Shown one piece after another: positions 34,174 to 43,984 of a stretch of 64,000 bases of DNA. Position 1 is the first letter of the stretch. Each line of letters begins with the position of its first letter. The DNA is from Larkinella knui (GTDB lineage: Bacteria; Bacteroidota; Bacteroidia; Cytophagales; Spirosomataceae): NCBI RefSeq assembly GCF_003858645.1, contig NZ_RQJP01000001.1:434001-498000 (forward strand), written 5' to 3'. The translations under genes were made by a program, and so were the position numbers. Under the pieces are notes generated by a model that saw nothing but the letters and a program-made list of their open reading frames with translations, ran no database searches and was not told the DNA's origin.

Positions 34174-35739
34174 ATGAAGGTTGTCAGTATCGGTTTTTTG
34201 CTGATGGTATTTTTTAGTCGGGCACTGGCGCAGCCTGCTCACCAGACTCCCAAAACGGCCACCTATCGCAATCCGGTTATTGCGGGTGATTTTGCCGATC
34301 CGTCGGTCATTCGCGTGGGCGATACCTATTATGCGGTCGGTACGTCTTCCGAATGGGCACCGGCCTATCCAATTTATACCTCCCGCGATCTGGTCAACTG
34401 GACTTATGTGGGACCGGTTTTTACAAGCTTGCCCGAATGGACGATGGGGAGCTACTGGGCACCGGAACTGTTCCACCGCAACGGTATTTTTTACGTCTAT
34501 TACACCGCCCGGCGGAAATCGGACAAGCATTCCTACATCGGCGTGGCATCGACCCATGACCTCCGGAAAGGATTTACCGATCACGGGGTTTTGCTCGAAT
34601 GGACGTCCGAAGCCATCGACGCCTTTGTGCTGGAAGACCAGGGGAAATTGTATATCACCTGGAAAGCTTACGGATTGGACAAAGGCAAAGCCATCGAGAT
34701 TCTGGGGGCTGAACTGGCCTCGGATGGGTTAAAGGTGACGGGAAAAGAATTTACGTTAGTGACGGCCGAACGAAATACGTGGGAAGCCGGTGGCGCGGAA
34801 GGGCAGGCGCTGTTTAAACACGGGCGGTATTTTTACATGACCTATTCCGGGAATACCTGTTGCGGTGCCAATTGCAATTATCAGGTCGGCTTGGCGCGGG
34901 CGGAAAAACTCCGGGGTCCCTGGGAAAAATACGCCGGAAACCCGGTTCTGGTGGGCGATGATGCGTGGAAATGTCCCGGACACGGCACGGTGGTGACGAC
35001 GCCCGATAACCGCTATTTCTACCTCCATCATGCCTATAACGGGACCGATTTTATTTTTACGGGCCGTCAGGGCGTTTTGAGTGAACTGGTTTGGGATGAA
35101 AAGACACAATGGCCGGTTTTTCGCAATGGCACATCAACACCTGTGCAGGCCGAATCACCCACCCAGCGGTTGCAGCAGCATGAGCCAAACATCGCCATAG
35201 ATTTTAAAAAACCGGTTTCAAACGCACGCTGGGTTTGGGATGTGAGTTTGCCGAAACCGGAATTTTCCGTTGCCGGAGGGACGCTGCAACTGCAAAGTAC
35301 CGGCTCCGGCACCAGCGGGAATTTTCTGGGATTGGTGCTTGAAAAAGGGAGTTACACCTTTTCGGCAGTCGTTACCCCACAGTCGGATGTGCTGCAAAGC
35401 ATCAGTTTATACGGTGACGCCGGGAATGCGCTGGGGCTGGGGGTGCGCAAGGGAACGCTGGAACTCTGGCAGGTGAAAGAAGGTGTGCGGCAGGTTGTAA
35501 AATCGTTGCCGTTGCCGGCCACAACGGCAGCGGTCAGGTTGCAGGTAAAAAGCCGGGTCGGGCGGTTTTATGATTTTTCCTGGTCGACGGAAGGAGGGAA
35601 GCCTGAACCGCTCACGCCGAACCCCGTCGATGGTGCGTATCTGCCCCGCTGGGACCGCGCTCCGCGGATTGGCCTCAGCGTTTCGGGGGAGAAACCGGGG
35701 CATGGTGCGGTTCGTTCACTGCTTTTGCAGTATGATTGA
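34174..35739 (+). CDS. exported glycoside hydrolase family 43 enzyme
   Basis: A 521-residue protein with a signal peptide (RALAQ, cleavage near 20). The five-bladed GH43 propeller starts with YRNPVIAGDFADPSVIRVGD, where Asp42 is the expected base. The pKa-modulating Asp149 lies in SEAIDAFVLED and the general acid is most likely Glu209 in EAGGAEGQALF (Glu204 is close by). SYWAPELF and a CPGHG segment complete the active-site face. A C-terminal beta-sandwich of about 180 residues (from about 340) is consistent with the GH43 accessory domain. Likely activity is exo-cleavage of xylan, arabinan or galactan side chains. It stands alone; no SusC/SusD is adjacent. Confidence 0.92.
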   Translation: MKVVSIGFLLMVFFSRALAQPAHQTPKTATYRNPVIAGDFADPSVIRVGDTYYAVGTSSEWAPAYPIYTSRDLVNWTYVGPVFTSLPEWTMGSYWAPELFHRNGIFYVYYTARRKSDKHSYIGVASTHDLRKGFTDHGVLLEWTSEAIDAFVLEDQGKLYITWKAYGLDKGKAIEILGAELASDGLKVTGKEFTLVTAERNTWEAGGAEGQALFKHGRYFYMTYSGNTCCGANCNYQVGLARAEKLRGPWEKYAGNPVLVGDDAWKCPGHGTVVTTPDNRYFYLHHAYNGTDFIFTGRQGVLSELVWDEKTQWPVFRNGTSTPVQAESPTQRLQQHEPNIAIDFKKPVSNARWVWDVSLPKPEFSVAGGTLQLQSTGSGTSGNFLGLVLEKGSYTFSAVVTPQSDVLQSISLYGDAGNALGLGVRKGTLELWQVKEGVRQVVKSLPLPATTAAVRLQVKSRVGRFYDFSWSTEGGKPEPLTPNPVDGAYLPRWDRAPRIGLSVSGEKPGHGAVRSLLLQYD

Positions 35740-35820
35740 CTCAGGGCAAACCACCGGTTTTCATGAAGCTTCAGGAAAAGAGTGGGGAGGCAAGGTATTC
35801 ATTTCCCGAAAAAAGAAAAA

Positions 35821-35839
35821 GGGCACCGTTCGGGTGCCC
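35821..35839 (-). terminator. rho-independent terminator of the small lipoprotein gene
   Basis: On the minus strand gggcaccc-gaac-ggtgccc is followed by tttttctttttt, a textbook intrinsic terminator 23 bases beyond the stop codon at 35863. Confidence 0.85.
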
Positions 35840-35862
35840 TTCGTTCATCGTCTTCGTTGGGT

Positions 35863-36255
35863 TTAGCTTCGGCGGTTCCGTTGCTCCAGTTGATTGAGTC
35901 GGTCGCGTTGACGGGAAGTCAGAACAGACAGCAACTCTTTTCGTTTCTGTTGTTGCAACTCGCGGTACTCCCGGCGGTCGTTGCGTTCATCCCGGGTCAG
36001 GCCCCGGCGTTCATAACGCTCCTGAATGTTCCTGATTTCGCGTTTCTGGCGATTGCTCAGGTTCAGTTCGGCCTGCCAGCGTTCCAGTTTATTTTCGAGG
36101 GGGATTTCCCGAACGTCAGGGTTGTCATAACGGCCGTAGCGGTCATCACGCCGGTCGTAGCGGTCGTACCGGTCATTGGTCGTCGTTGGGCGTTGCGTCG
36201 TACAGCCTCCAATCAGAAGTGTAACGGTTGCCACCAGTATCATTGCCTTTTTCAT
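35863..36255 (-). CDS. small lipoprotein with charged helices, Spy/CpxP-like
   Basis: The ATG at 36253-36255 gives a 130-residue lipoprotein (MKKAMILVATVTLLIGGC, lipid Cys at 18); the frame is open for 29 more codons upstream without a signal. A low-complexity Tyr/Asp/Arg linker (DRYDRYDRRDDRYGRYD) leads into two long Arg/Glu-rich helices with LNLSNRQKREI and LLSVLTSRQRDRL, which resemble the paired LTxxQ motifs of Spy/CpxP periplasmic chaperones. Similarity is at motif level only, so I treat the chaperone role as possible. It has its own terminator downstream. Confidence 0.75.
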   Translation of the reverse strand: MKKAMILVATVTLLIGGCTTQRPTTTNDRYDRYDRRDDRYGRYDNPDVREIPLENKLERWQAELNLSNRQKREIRNIQERYERRGLTRDERNDRREYRELQQQKRKELLSVLTSRQRDRLNQLEQRNRRS

Positions 36256-36341
36256 GTTCGTATCTTCTATTGGTTGTTTATGCGTTTTGGATCGATATGA
36301 ATCAGGAAGGTTTAATAGATGTTGGAAATTAATGCCAAACA

Positions 36342-36370
36342 AAAAGCCTCCGGAATCTCCGAAGGCTTTT
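36342..36370. terminator. bidirectional terminator hairpin
   Basis: aaaagcctccgga pairs with tccgaaggctttt (one mismatch) around a short loop, giving A- and T-rich flanks in both directions. On the minus strand it follows the stop of the 54-residue membrane peptide gene. Confidence 0.8.
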
Positions 36371-36397
36371 ACCGTATATCTTGTTGATTACTTCTAT

Positions 36398-36562
36398 CTA
36401 CACGACTCTGTCTCCACGAATCAATCTTAAGATAATGGCAATGACAGCAATCACCAGCAGAACATGGATGACATTGCCCATACCAAAACTACCAAAACCT
36501 AATAGCCCAACAAGCCAAATGATGATTAAAACCACCGCGATGACATAAAGCAAATTTCCCAT
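36398..36562 (-). CDS. Lmo0937/DUF5670-type small membrane protein
   Basis: A 54-codon gene read from the minus strand (ATG at 36560-36562, stop TAG at 36398-36400). It encodes MGNLLYVIAVVLIIIWLVG, a glycine-rich turn (LGFGSFGMGNVIH), a second span (VLLVIAVIAIILRLI) and a short charged end RGDRVV. Two helices joined by a glycine turn with the IAVVLIIIWLVG opening are the hallmark of the Lmo0937 family (DUF5670), widespread in Bacteroidota and Firmicutes and often linked to stress conditions. Function is unknown. It is followed by the hairpin at 36342. Confidence 0.85.
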   Translation of the reverse strand: MGNLLYVIAVVLIIIWLVGLLGFGSFGMGNVIHVLLVIAVIAIILRLIRGDRVV

Positions 36563-36752
36563 GACGTTCCCTTGTTTTGGTTTAATTAATGGTTATACGC
36601 AGTAGAGTAAGAAAAATACGTGCCAAATACGAAAATGGCCGTTTTTGAGCTTTTTGAGGCGATTATCAACTTTTCTCGTATAAAGTTATACCCAAGATTG
36701 ACACAAAGTAGGGTCGAAGTGTGGAGAATAATCCCCATACCTCTCAAAACAA

Positions 36753-36782
36753 AAAGCCCCCGACACCAGGGCCGGGGGCTTT
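36753..36782 (-). terminator. rho-independent terminator of groESL
   Basis: On the minus strand aaagcccccg pairs perfectly with cgggggcttt around a ten-base loop and is followed by further T-rich sequence (ttgtttt). It lies 24 bases after the groEL stop. Confidence 0.88.
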
Positions 36783-36805
36783 CGTATGATGAAGTGGAGG
36801 GATGA

Positions 36806-38506
<1,701 letters not shown>

Positions 38507-38535
38507 TTAACCGAACCGGGGCTGGCGGGAGAACC

Positions 38536-38829
38536 TTAGATAATGGCAAAAATGTCCGACTCACGCATGATGAGGTATTCTTTTCCCTCAACGGTGATTT
38601 CGGTACCGGCATACTTACCGTACAAAACGGTATCGCCAACCTGAACGGTCAGAGGCTCATCTTTCTTGCCCGTGCCAACGGCTACAATCGTTCCACGTTG
38701 TGGTTTTTCCTTGGCGGTGTCGGGGATGATGATACCAAATGCGGTTTTTTCTTCAGCAGGAGCTGGTTCAACCAGCACCCGGTCAGCCAACGGTCTTACG
38801 TTTACTTTACTTTCCGTTAGTGCTTCCAT
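38536..38829 (-). CDS. groS: co-chaperonin GroES (Cpn10)
   Basis: A 97-residue protein with the Cpn10 fold signature: [19 protein letters not shown] at the N terminus, the mobile-loop segment [20 protein letters not shown], and [20 protein letters not shown] near the end. It caps the GroEL ring. A short N-terminal extension ([10 protein letters not shown]) precedes the conserved start. It is the first gene of the groESL operon, with 294 bases upstream shared with the divergent gene at 39124. Confidence 0.98.
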   Translation of the reverse strand: MEALTESKVNVRPLADRVLVEPAPAEEKTAFGIIIPDTAKEKPQRGTIVAVGTGKKDEPLTVQVGDTVLYGKYAGTEITVEGKEYLIMRESDIFAII

Positions 38830-38893
38830 AATGGGCTTGAGTTTTAAAAGTTAAAATTGTTTTATGCTTAACAATTGTCCGACTGCAACGGCA

Positions 38894-38921
38894 GACCGTT
38901 TACGGTCGAACTGACGGTCGA
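38894..38921. promoter_or_regulatory. inverted and direct repeat upstream of groES
   Basis: gaccgt-tt-acggtc is a perfect palindrome at 38894-38907, and acggtcga occurs twice in direct order at 38902 and 38914. The cluster is about 65 bases upstream of the groES start codon. It does not match the CIRCE element. It could be an operator for heat-shock control, but only repetition and place support this. Confidence 0.35.
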
Positions 38922-39123
38922 TTTTGGTCACTTATTGTGCCAGACCACTTTTTTCGGGTAATACTGACAAAATTTCCGATTTATGATGTCAGTTTGGTAA
39001 TCAATGGGTTAGGGAGAATCCTTTTTTGCCGGAGAAAAAAAACGCCAAACACTATTTGGCAGATTGGGATTTTTCGTTAACTTACTTAACAACAAGACTG
39101 TCTGTTCTTCATTCGTTTTAATT

Positions 39124-39864
39124 ATGAAAAAACTTCAGAAAGACTGGTTGACGCAAGGGTTAATAGATTTAGAGTACAAAAAGTTTGTCGTTCTGGCCTA
39201 TCTGCAAAACGTTCAGCAACACTTCTCTGACAAAAAGTTATACCCTGACCTGACGGAATTGCGGGATCATTACGAGACCGGTCTCCGTTTTCGGAACCGC
39301 AAAGGTACGCTTTCTGCTTCATTCCCCAAGGATGCCACCGGAATTGACCCCGAAAGTCTTACGGTACGGTACCAATCCCGGCAGGAAGACGATGAGTATA
39401 TGTCAGAAATTGACTCGATCATTAATTTTGCGCTGCCCCGATTCGGACAGGCCCTGACGAAAGGGCAGCAAATGGCCGACGAACTGGCGGCTAATCTGAC
39501 CCTGACACCCATCGGGATGCTGCCGTTGCGCCGGGATGAAGGCTATATTTTTCTGCACTGGACCGCGCACTCCCAAACGCATATCTATTATTTTAACCTG
39601 GCCTGGTCGGGATTGGCGCTGCCGGGACTGGCTTTACCCAACACCAGTCAGACGGGCAGCCAACCGATCCGGACGCGCTACATCGACTCGGTGCGGAAGG
39701 GCGTGGGACGAACCTACGAAACGCTGAAACTGGAATTGATCCGCCGGCGGCCGTTTCTACCCAACCCGGCAACGTTCATGGTGGAGTCGAAACGCCGGTT
39801 GCCGTTGGAGGAAACGCTGCTGCCGATGGCCGAAAAGCTGGTGGAGCGGGAGGTATTAGAATAA
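39124..39864 (+). CDS. conserved hypothetical cytosolic protein
   Basis: The ATG at 39124 gives 246 residues; 20 more codons are open upstream but include no better start. The protein is soluble, without signal peptide or membrane span. It opens with a helical, charged region (KKLQKDWLTQGLIDLEYKKF, then VVLAYLQNVQQHF) and ends in a basic/proline segment (LIRRRPFLPNPATFMVESKR). I do not recognise a catalytic motif. It looks like a lineage-specific Cytophagia protein. Its stop codon is overlapped by nine bases by the convergent DUF4386 gene, and a strong hairpin begins at the next base. Confidence 0.75.
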   Translation: MKKLQKDWLTQGLIDLEYKKFVVLAYLQNVQQHFSDKKLYPDLTELRDHYETGLRFRNRKGTLSASFPKDATGIDPESLTVRYQSRQEDDEYMSEIDSIINFALPRFGQALTKGQQMADELAANLTLTPIGMLPLRRDEGYIFLHWTAHSQTHIYYFNLAWSGLALPGLALPNTSQTGSQPIRTRYIDSVRKGVGRTYETLKLELIRRRPFLPNPATFMVESKRRLPLEETLLPMAEKLVEREVLE

Positions 39865-40584
39865 GGTTGTATCGCGGACGGGTTCGCCCGTCCGCGATAC
39901 AACCCGTTTGATTTTCACTCCAATACTCATCAACCAGATCAGCCACAACGTACTGCCAATCAATCCTGCCAAACCAAAAACCGGAAAGCCGGGAATCACC
40001 GTGGCTACTAATTCAGTTTGTGCCAGCAGATAAATCCCGGAAGCGACGTACCCCAAAACCGCTACCCAACGTGGGAATAGCCGGAGCTGATCGAAGACCC
40101 GCGCCATTAAAACCGTCCAGATGATCGTGAACAATTGCCCGATGTGCTCGCCGAGAAGCACCCCGCCGAATTGGTGTACAGCCTGGAAAACAATAGAAAT
40201 CGACTCCCGGACAACAGGATTGGAGGTATGAAGGTAATGGTCGGCCAGCACCGGTACGACAAATACCCAGCGCAAGAGTCCGATAATCTGAACGATCCCT
40301 GAAATGACGCCAACTGTTGTTGCCCAACGAACATAAGGGTGTTGATGTTCAAACTGTTGTCCCAGCTTGATAAATGCAATCAGCAGCGGTAAACCGCTCA
40401 GGGCAAATGCCCACCAGACGGCAATGAGTTGGGGGCCACCTTCGTGGAATTGGGTCAGAATGATCCCTGGCTCATGCCGTAAAATGTGGGGGTAATCGAA
40501 AATGATCGTAAGAATTATGTAGGGGATCAGCACCAGTATTGAACCCGTGATGAATAGATTTCCGGTAGACTTACTCGTGTTCAT
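39856..40584 (-). CDS. DUF4386 family membrane protein
   Basis: A 242-residue protein with six predicted membrane spans and the DUF4386 pattern: an N-terminal span (LFITGSILVLIPYIILTIIF), ALSGLPLLIAFIKLG, RWATTVGVISGIVQIIGLLRW, LGEHIGQLFTIIWTVLMAR, the FPRWVAVLGYVASGIYL block and a final tryptophan-rich span. The family has no established function. The last residues (RTGEPVRDTTLF) are encoded by the palindrome at 39865-39904 and look like an accidental read-through tail. It is probably co-transcribed with the small outer-membrane protein upstream (gap 24 bases). Confidence 0.85.
   Translation of the reverse strand: MNTSKSTGNLFITGSILVLIPYIILTIIFDYPHILRHEPGIILTQFHEGGPQLIAVWWAFALSGLPLLIAFIKLGQQFEHQHPYVRWATTVGVISGIVQIIGLLRWVFVVPVLADHYLHTSNPVVRESISIVFQAVHQFGGVLLGEHIGQLFTIIWTVLMARVFDQLRLFPRWVAVLGYVASGIYLLAQTELVATVIPGFPVFGLAGLIGSTLWLIWLMSIGVKIKRVVSRTGEPVRDTTLF
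39865..39904. terminator. perfect 18-bp hairpin with TTCG loop between convergent genes
   Basis: ggttgtatcgcggacggg (39865-39882) pairs without mismatch with 39887-39904 around a TTCG tetraloop, an exceptionally stable RNA hairpin. It starts one base after the stop of the gene at 39124. The core tatcgcgga is that of the dispersed palindrome family in this window. Confidence 0.88.
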
Positions 40585-40608
40585 GATTTGTATCGTTTTG
40601 GTAATGAA

Positions 40609-41076
40609 TTACTTGAAGAAGAAAGAGTAACTAAGGCCCGGAGTAGGATTGACTTTTACCGTGTGATGGGGTGATGCCAGCAGTGCTGCGCCAATCCGGA
40701 AATTCAGCCCTTTCCAGATCATCCAGCGAAACCCGGCGTCGGCCATCAGGCCGTTGTCGTTTTTGTAGGGTTGGTTCAGACCGCGGACGTACGAGAGCGA
40801 TGTGTAGAATGAAGACGGATTTTCGTTGCGTCCCACCGGAAGAAACCACAGGCTGACACCGGCGCGGACAAAGGATGTAGTTTGGTTGACGCCTTCGCTG
40901 TTTTTGGAAACAACAGTGGGATAATATCCAACGTGGACCGAGATCTGCCGATGACGATATTCCAGACCAACGGAAGGATTTCGGAAGGCATTGACAGCCA
41001 GTTCATTCTTTGAGAAGGAACGTTGGGCGTAAACGCCGTTCGCTGCAAGCAGCCAGAAGATGATGACCTTTTTCAT
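40609..41076 (-). CDS. small exported beta-barrel-like protein
   Basis: A 155-residue protein with signal peptide (GVYAQ, cleavage near 18) and alternating strands (VGLEYRHRQISVHVGYYPT, FVRAGVSLWFLP, FYTSLSYVRGL, FRIGAALLASP), ending in aromatic FFFK. This resembles small outer-membrane barrels. No known family is recognised. It lies between the Crp/Fnr regulator (79 bases upstream) and the DUF4386 gene (24 bases downstream) in one direction, so the three may form an operon. Confidence 0.7.
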   Translation of the reverse strand: MKKVIIFWLLAANGVYAQRSFSKNELAVNAFRNPSVGLEYRHRQISVHVGYYPTVVSKNSEGVNQTTSFVRAGVSLWFLPVGRNENPSSFYTSLSYVRGLNQPYKNDNGLMADAGFRWMIWKGLNFRIGAALLASPHHTVKVNPTPGLSYSFFFK

Positions 41077-41155
41077 ATCGTGTTTTGATTAAATGGACGA
41101 TACAAAATTCGGTCATGCCCCGGCCAGTCTACCGGACAAATGTCTATAAATGCGG

Positions 41156-41719
41156 TTACCGGATATTTTTTCGAATGCGGCTCATATGGCGGGGTGTGAT
41201 GCCCAGAATGGAAGCCAGGTATTGCTGGGGCACTTTTTGCAGTAATTGAGGTTCCTCGGCCACCAGCTTCAGGTACCGTTCTTCGGCGGTAAGCGTAATG
41301 AGGTTGAAGCGGCTTTCATCGATGCAAACGATCTCATGTTCCAGCAGTTCGATGTAAAACTGACGAAACGCTGCACTTTGGGTCCGAAGTGCATCAAATT
41401 GCGCTTTGGAAATAACTAGTACTTCAGTGTCGGTGAGAGCCCGGATATTTTCCTTGGCCGGAATCTGTTTCAGAAAGCAGCCGAGCGATACTACAAAATT
41501 GTTCTCTAACGCGATGTAGGTTGTAATTTCATCGCCATCATGGTTGTAGAAATACTGGAAAACGCCTTTCAGGATAAAGCCAATTTGCGGGCTAATCTGG
41601 CCTTCCTGTAAAAAATAGTCGCCTTTCTGAAAAGCTTTGGGCGCAACACCGGAAAGAATTATTTCCTGATCAAGGCTGGAAACTCCGATTTGTTGGAAAT
41701 ACGATTCTAAAGTGTTCAT
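41156..41719 (-). CDS. Crp/Fnr-family transcriptional regulator with cyclic-nucleotide-binding-like domain
   Basis: A 187-residue protein with a cupin-like effector domain (KGDYFLQEGQISPQIGFILK, ENNFVVSLGCFLKQIPAKEN) and a short C-terminal helix-turn-helix (LQKVPQQYLASILGITPRHM). The phosphate-binding RxS signature of true CRP is not visible, as is common in the Bacteroidota group of this family, so the effector is unknown. It probably controls the two genes downstream or its own divergent surroundings. Confidence 0.9.
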   Translation of the reverse strand: MNTLESYFQQIGVSSLDQEIILSGVAPKAFQKGDYFLQEGQISPQIGFILKGVFQYFYNHDGDEITTYIALENNFVVSLGCFLKQIPAKENIRALTDTEVLVISKAQFDALRTQSAAFRQFYIELLEHEIVCIDESRFNLITLTAEERYLKLVAEEPQLLQKVPQQYLASILGITPRHMSRIRKNIR

Positions 41720-41740
41720 GATTTTTAGAAAAGAGGGTTA

Positions 41741-41812
41741 TATCGCGGAGATAAGCGGAGAAACTTAAAAATCTCTGCTTATCTCCCTTTTTCTCCGCTT
41801 ATCTCCGCGATA
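41741..41812. repeat. perfect 23-bp inverted repeat, tatcgcgga family
   Basis: Arms at 41741-41763 and 41790-41812 are exactly complementary. The loop contains a partial second copy of the arm (tctctgcttatctccct). The element occupies nearly the whole gap between the GNAT gene stop and the Crp/Fnr start; on the right it ends four bases from the stop codon. Confidence 0.85.
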
Positions 41813-41816
41813 CAAC

Positions 41817-42686
41817 TCATTTTAGCGGCAGACGGAAATAATCCTGCCCCATCTGAATCGTAAAACCGGATTTCTGGTACAAGTGCAGAGCGGCTGCATT
41901 ACTGGAATCCACTTCGATCAGGATGGTTTCAGCTGGCGATTGCTGAAGAATCGCCAGGATCTGGAACAGAATATTTTTGCCAATTCCCCTCCCCTGGTAT
42001 TCCGGGCAAACGCCTAAACCGATAATCCAGACGTCGTTTTGCACAAAGTTGGTCGCAACCATTCCAATCGATTTTCCATCGAGTGAGGCTATGTATTGCG
42101 TCAATTGTGGCGTTGTGATGGTCGTTTCCAGTAAACGGCGGGCTTCATCGATCGTTCCCCCGAAAATGGTGCGGCTCAACTCCGTAAGCGGTTCCAGATC
42201 AGCGAGAGTCGCTGGAATCAGCCGGACGGTGTGTGGCAAAACTACCGGGAGGGGACTCTCTGGCTGCGGTTGCCAGCGTAATTGAAATTCAGTGTTGGAA
42301 TACGTCGCTCCCAGCTGTCTGACAAAAGCCTGACCCGATTCGGACGACCGTTCCGTAATCAACAGCATTTCCGTATAACCATAGTTGCGCGCTTCTTCGG
42401 ATGCGACCTCTAGTAAAGTGGTAAAACACCCTTTTCGCCGGGCTTTGGGTAGCGTATAACCGCTAAATTCCACCAGCTGCGTAGTAGGAGCAAAGGCTGA
42501 CAAAAGCCCAATTAACACCTCATTCTTGTACAGCAAAAACCAGTGACACATCGACTGAAAATAATTCATCGACTTATCCCAGTGAATGTGTCCCTGTAAC
42601 CCATTATCGGCTTTACAACGTATTTCAAGGGCCTGGGCAGCCAGGTATTGTTCCTCGTTAAGGTCGGTCAGAGAAAGAATTTTCAT
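41817..42686 (-). CDS. GNAT-family N-acetyltransferase with two GNAT domains
   Basis: A 289-residue protein that folds as two GNAT units in tandem. The first covers about 1-140 (YTLPKARRKGCFTTLLEVAS as its acetyl-CoA loop) and the second about 150-289 with the better motif GVCPEYQGRGIGKNILFQIL, followed by IEVDSSNAAALHLYQKSGF. Such fused pairs usually have one active and one structural domain; here the C-terminal one should be active. The substrate cannot be named. The start is ATG at 42684-42686. Confidence 0.85.
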   Translation of the reverse strand: MKILSLTDLNEEQYLAAQALEIRCKADNGLQGHIHWDKSMNYFQSMCHWFLLYKNEVLIGLLSAFAPTTQLVEFSGYTLPKARRKGCFTTLLEVASEEARNYGYTEMLLITERSSESGQAFVRQLGATYSNTEFQLRWQPQPESPLPVVLPHTVRLIPATLADLEPLTELSRTIFGGTIDEARRLLETTITTPQLTQYIASLDGKSIGMVATNFVQNDVWIIGLGVCPEYQGRGIGKNILFQILAILQQSPAETILIEVDSSNAAALHLYQKSGFTIQMGQDYFRLPLK

Positions 42687-42898
42687 TTTACAAACTTACG
42701 CTAAAAAGGGAAATGCCGGTCTGGAATGATGCAACGCCCGCGACTTTTTCCTCCTCTATTGGAAGTATCCTTGCAACTCCGGCTCCGGTGAGCCATCCAA
42801 GTGTCCATTCCGGGACAAAAGGTGTCCACAAATGGACGAGTTTGCCTCGACCTAAACGTAAAAACCCCGTTTTTGATCTATACAAAGCCTAATTTCGG

Positions 42899-42936
42899 AT
42901 TTGGCAAAAGATTTGTTCTGCAAATATTGAACTAAT
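42899..42936 (+). promoter_or_regulatory. leader motif copy 1 upstream of secreted paralog A
   Basis: tttggcaaaagatttgttct and following A/T-rich bases recur in similar form at 43905 and 44837, each close upstream of a start codon (40, 43 and 11 bases). The conserved core is tggca-nnagatttgtt-t-ca. The repetition suggests a shared promoter or untranslated leader element. Confidence 0.55.
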
Positions 42937-42975
42937 GGTTTTCCTTTTTATTTCTAAACAACAAGTACACGAATC

Positions 42976-43689
42976 ATGAGAACTTTCAACCCCAAAACAA
43001 CCCGCAAACTTCGGAACTTCCTGCTCGTGAGTTTCTTCTTCTACGGTTTTACGGCCATGGCCCAACCGGATTATTACATCAGAACGGATTCGACGAAAGG
43101 ATACTGGAAAATTCAAACCGACTTTGCAAGTCAGCAAACCCGGATTCGGTTTTTTAACAGCCAGCACGAACCCATCTATCAGGAAAACCTGGCGGGTCGT
43201 TATGTTAAACTGACGAATCGGACGATCCGGTTATTCGACTCGATGCTGGAGCGGCTGTTGACCAACCAGTTGCTGTCGGCCGAAGTCAAAAGCCACGAAT
43301 TGGTGGCTTCCAGCACCGGCGTTCCTGACTACGCCGTTTCGGCGCCCCTGACTCATCCCATTTCCACTTCCTACGTGCTGGCTTCTCCCACCGAATCGCT
43401 GGAAACCAATCCGTTACGTACTGATGTGTCGATCAGTAGTACCGGAAAATTGAAAATTCACGCCGTAAATCTTCGGCAGGAGCCTGTACTGGTAACCATC
43501 CTGGACGATCAGGGACGGTCTATTTTCAAACAAAAAACCGTTGCCCCAACCTACAACCGGACGCTGAATCTGAGCCAGTTGCAGGAAGGTACGTTTCGGT
43601 TTGAGGTGATCGGTTTACAAAAAAAATACTATTACCGCCTGGTTGTTCAATCCAATCCCCAATCGTATCAGCTTCGGGCCATTCCCTGA
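42976..43689 (+). CDS. exported protein of unknown function, tandem paralog A
   Basis: A 237-residue protein with a signal peptide (FFFYGFTAMAQ, cleavage near 30). It shares with the next gene the segment after the signal (QPDYYIRTDSTKGYWKIQTD), IRFFNSQHEPIYQENL, the GRYVKLTNRTIRLFDSMLER block, and a C-terminal beta-sandwich-like region (VLVTILDDQGRSIFKQKTVA, FRFEVIGLQKKYYYRLVV). The C-terminal strands resemble a type IX secretion sorting or Fn3-like domain but without its glycine signature. Function is unknown. It is the first of two tandem copies 295 bases apart, upstream of padR. Confidence 0.75.
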   Translation: MRTFNPKTTRKLRNFLLVSFFFYGFTAMAQPDYYIRTDSTKGYWKIQTDFASQQTRIRFFNSQHEPIYQENLAGRYVKLTNRTIRLFDSMLERLLTNQLLSAEVKSHELVASSTGVPDYAVSAPLTHPISTSYVLASPTESLETNPLRTDVSISSTGKLKIHAVNLRQEPVLVTILDDQGRSIFKQKTVAPTYNRTLNLSQLQEGTFRFEVIGLQKKYYYRLVVQSNPQSYQLRAIP

Positions 43690-43829
43690 CGAATCCAGCA
43701 TTGGGTTTGTAAGCCATTACCGCCTTTCTGTCCCATTTTTCCGCTCGTTCGTCCCTTTGGTTTAGCCGTTTGCCGGCAATTACGCTGCTTTGTGGTAGAA
43801 AATCGAAGTCTTGAAACCGCTTGTAAAAT

Positions 43830-43858
43830 CGGACAGTATTGTACGGTTTCGGACAGCG
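43830..43858 (+). promoter_or_regulatory. operator-like element copy 1 (cggacag ... tgtacg ... tcggacagcg)
   Basis: cggacagtattgtacggttt followed by cggacagcg. An almost identical array with a three-base longer spacer stands at 44759-44790 upstream of padR. The parts cggacag, tgtacg and tcggacagcg are identical in both. A looser version with gtgtcc/gggaca words lies at 42801-42836. I infer a binding site for a shared regulator, possibly the PadR protein. Confidence 0.55.
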
Positions 43859-43904
43859 ATAAGTTTAAAAATGCCTCTTGATTTGCTTTAAACGCCATTT
43901 TCCT

Positions 43905-43942
43905 TTCTGGCAACAGATTTGTTTTACAAACTTTGAAATAAT
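43905..43942 (+). promoter_or_regulatory. leader motif copy 2 upstream of secreted paralog B
   Basis: ttctggcaacagatttgttt and the following acaaactttgaaataat match the copies at 42899 and 44837. It ends 43 bases before the ATG of paralog B, the same distance as copy 1 from its gene. Confidence 0.55.
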
Positions 43943-43984
43943 AGAAGTCAAGCTAATACCCTGTAAACAACACGCACAACACCC

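Noticed and set aside
38930-38950. Sigma-54 promoter upstream of groES
   Set aside because: tggcac is present in reverse orientation, but the -12 part does not match at the required distance.
42688-42885. 65-codon minus-strand open frame in the gap before secreted paralog A
   Set aside because: No family features, and it covers the region with operator-like words; probably chance.
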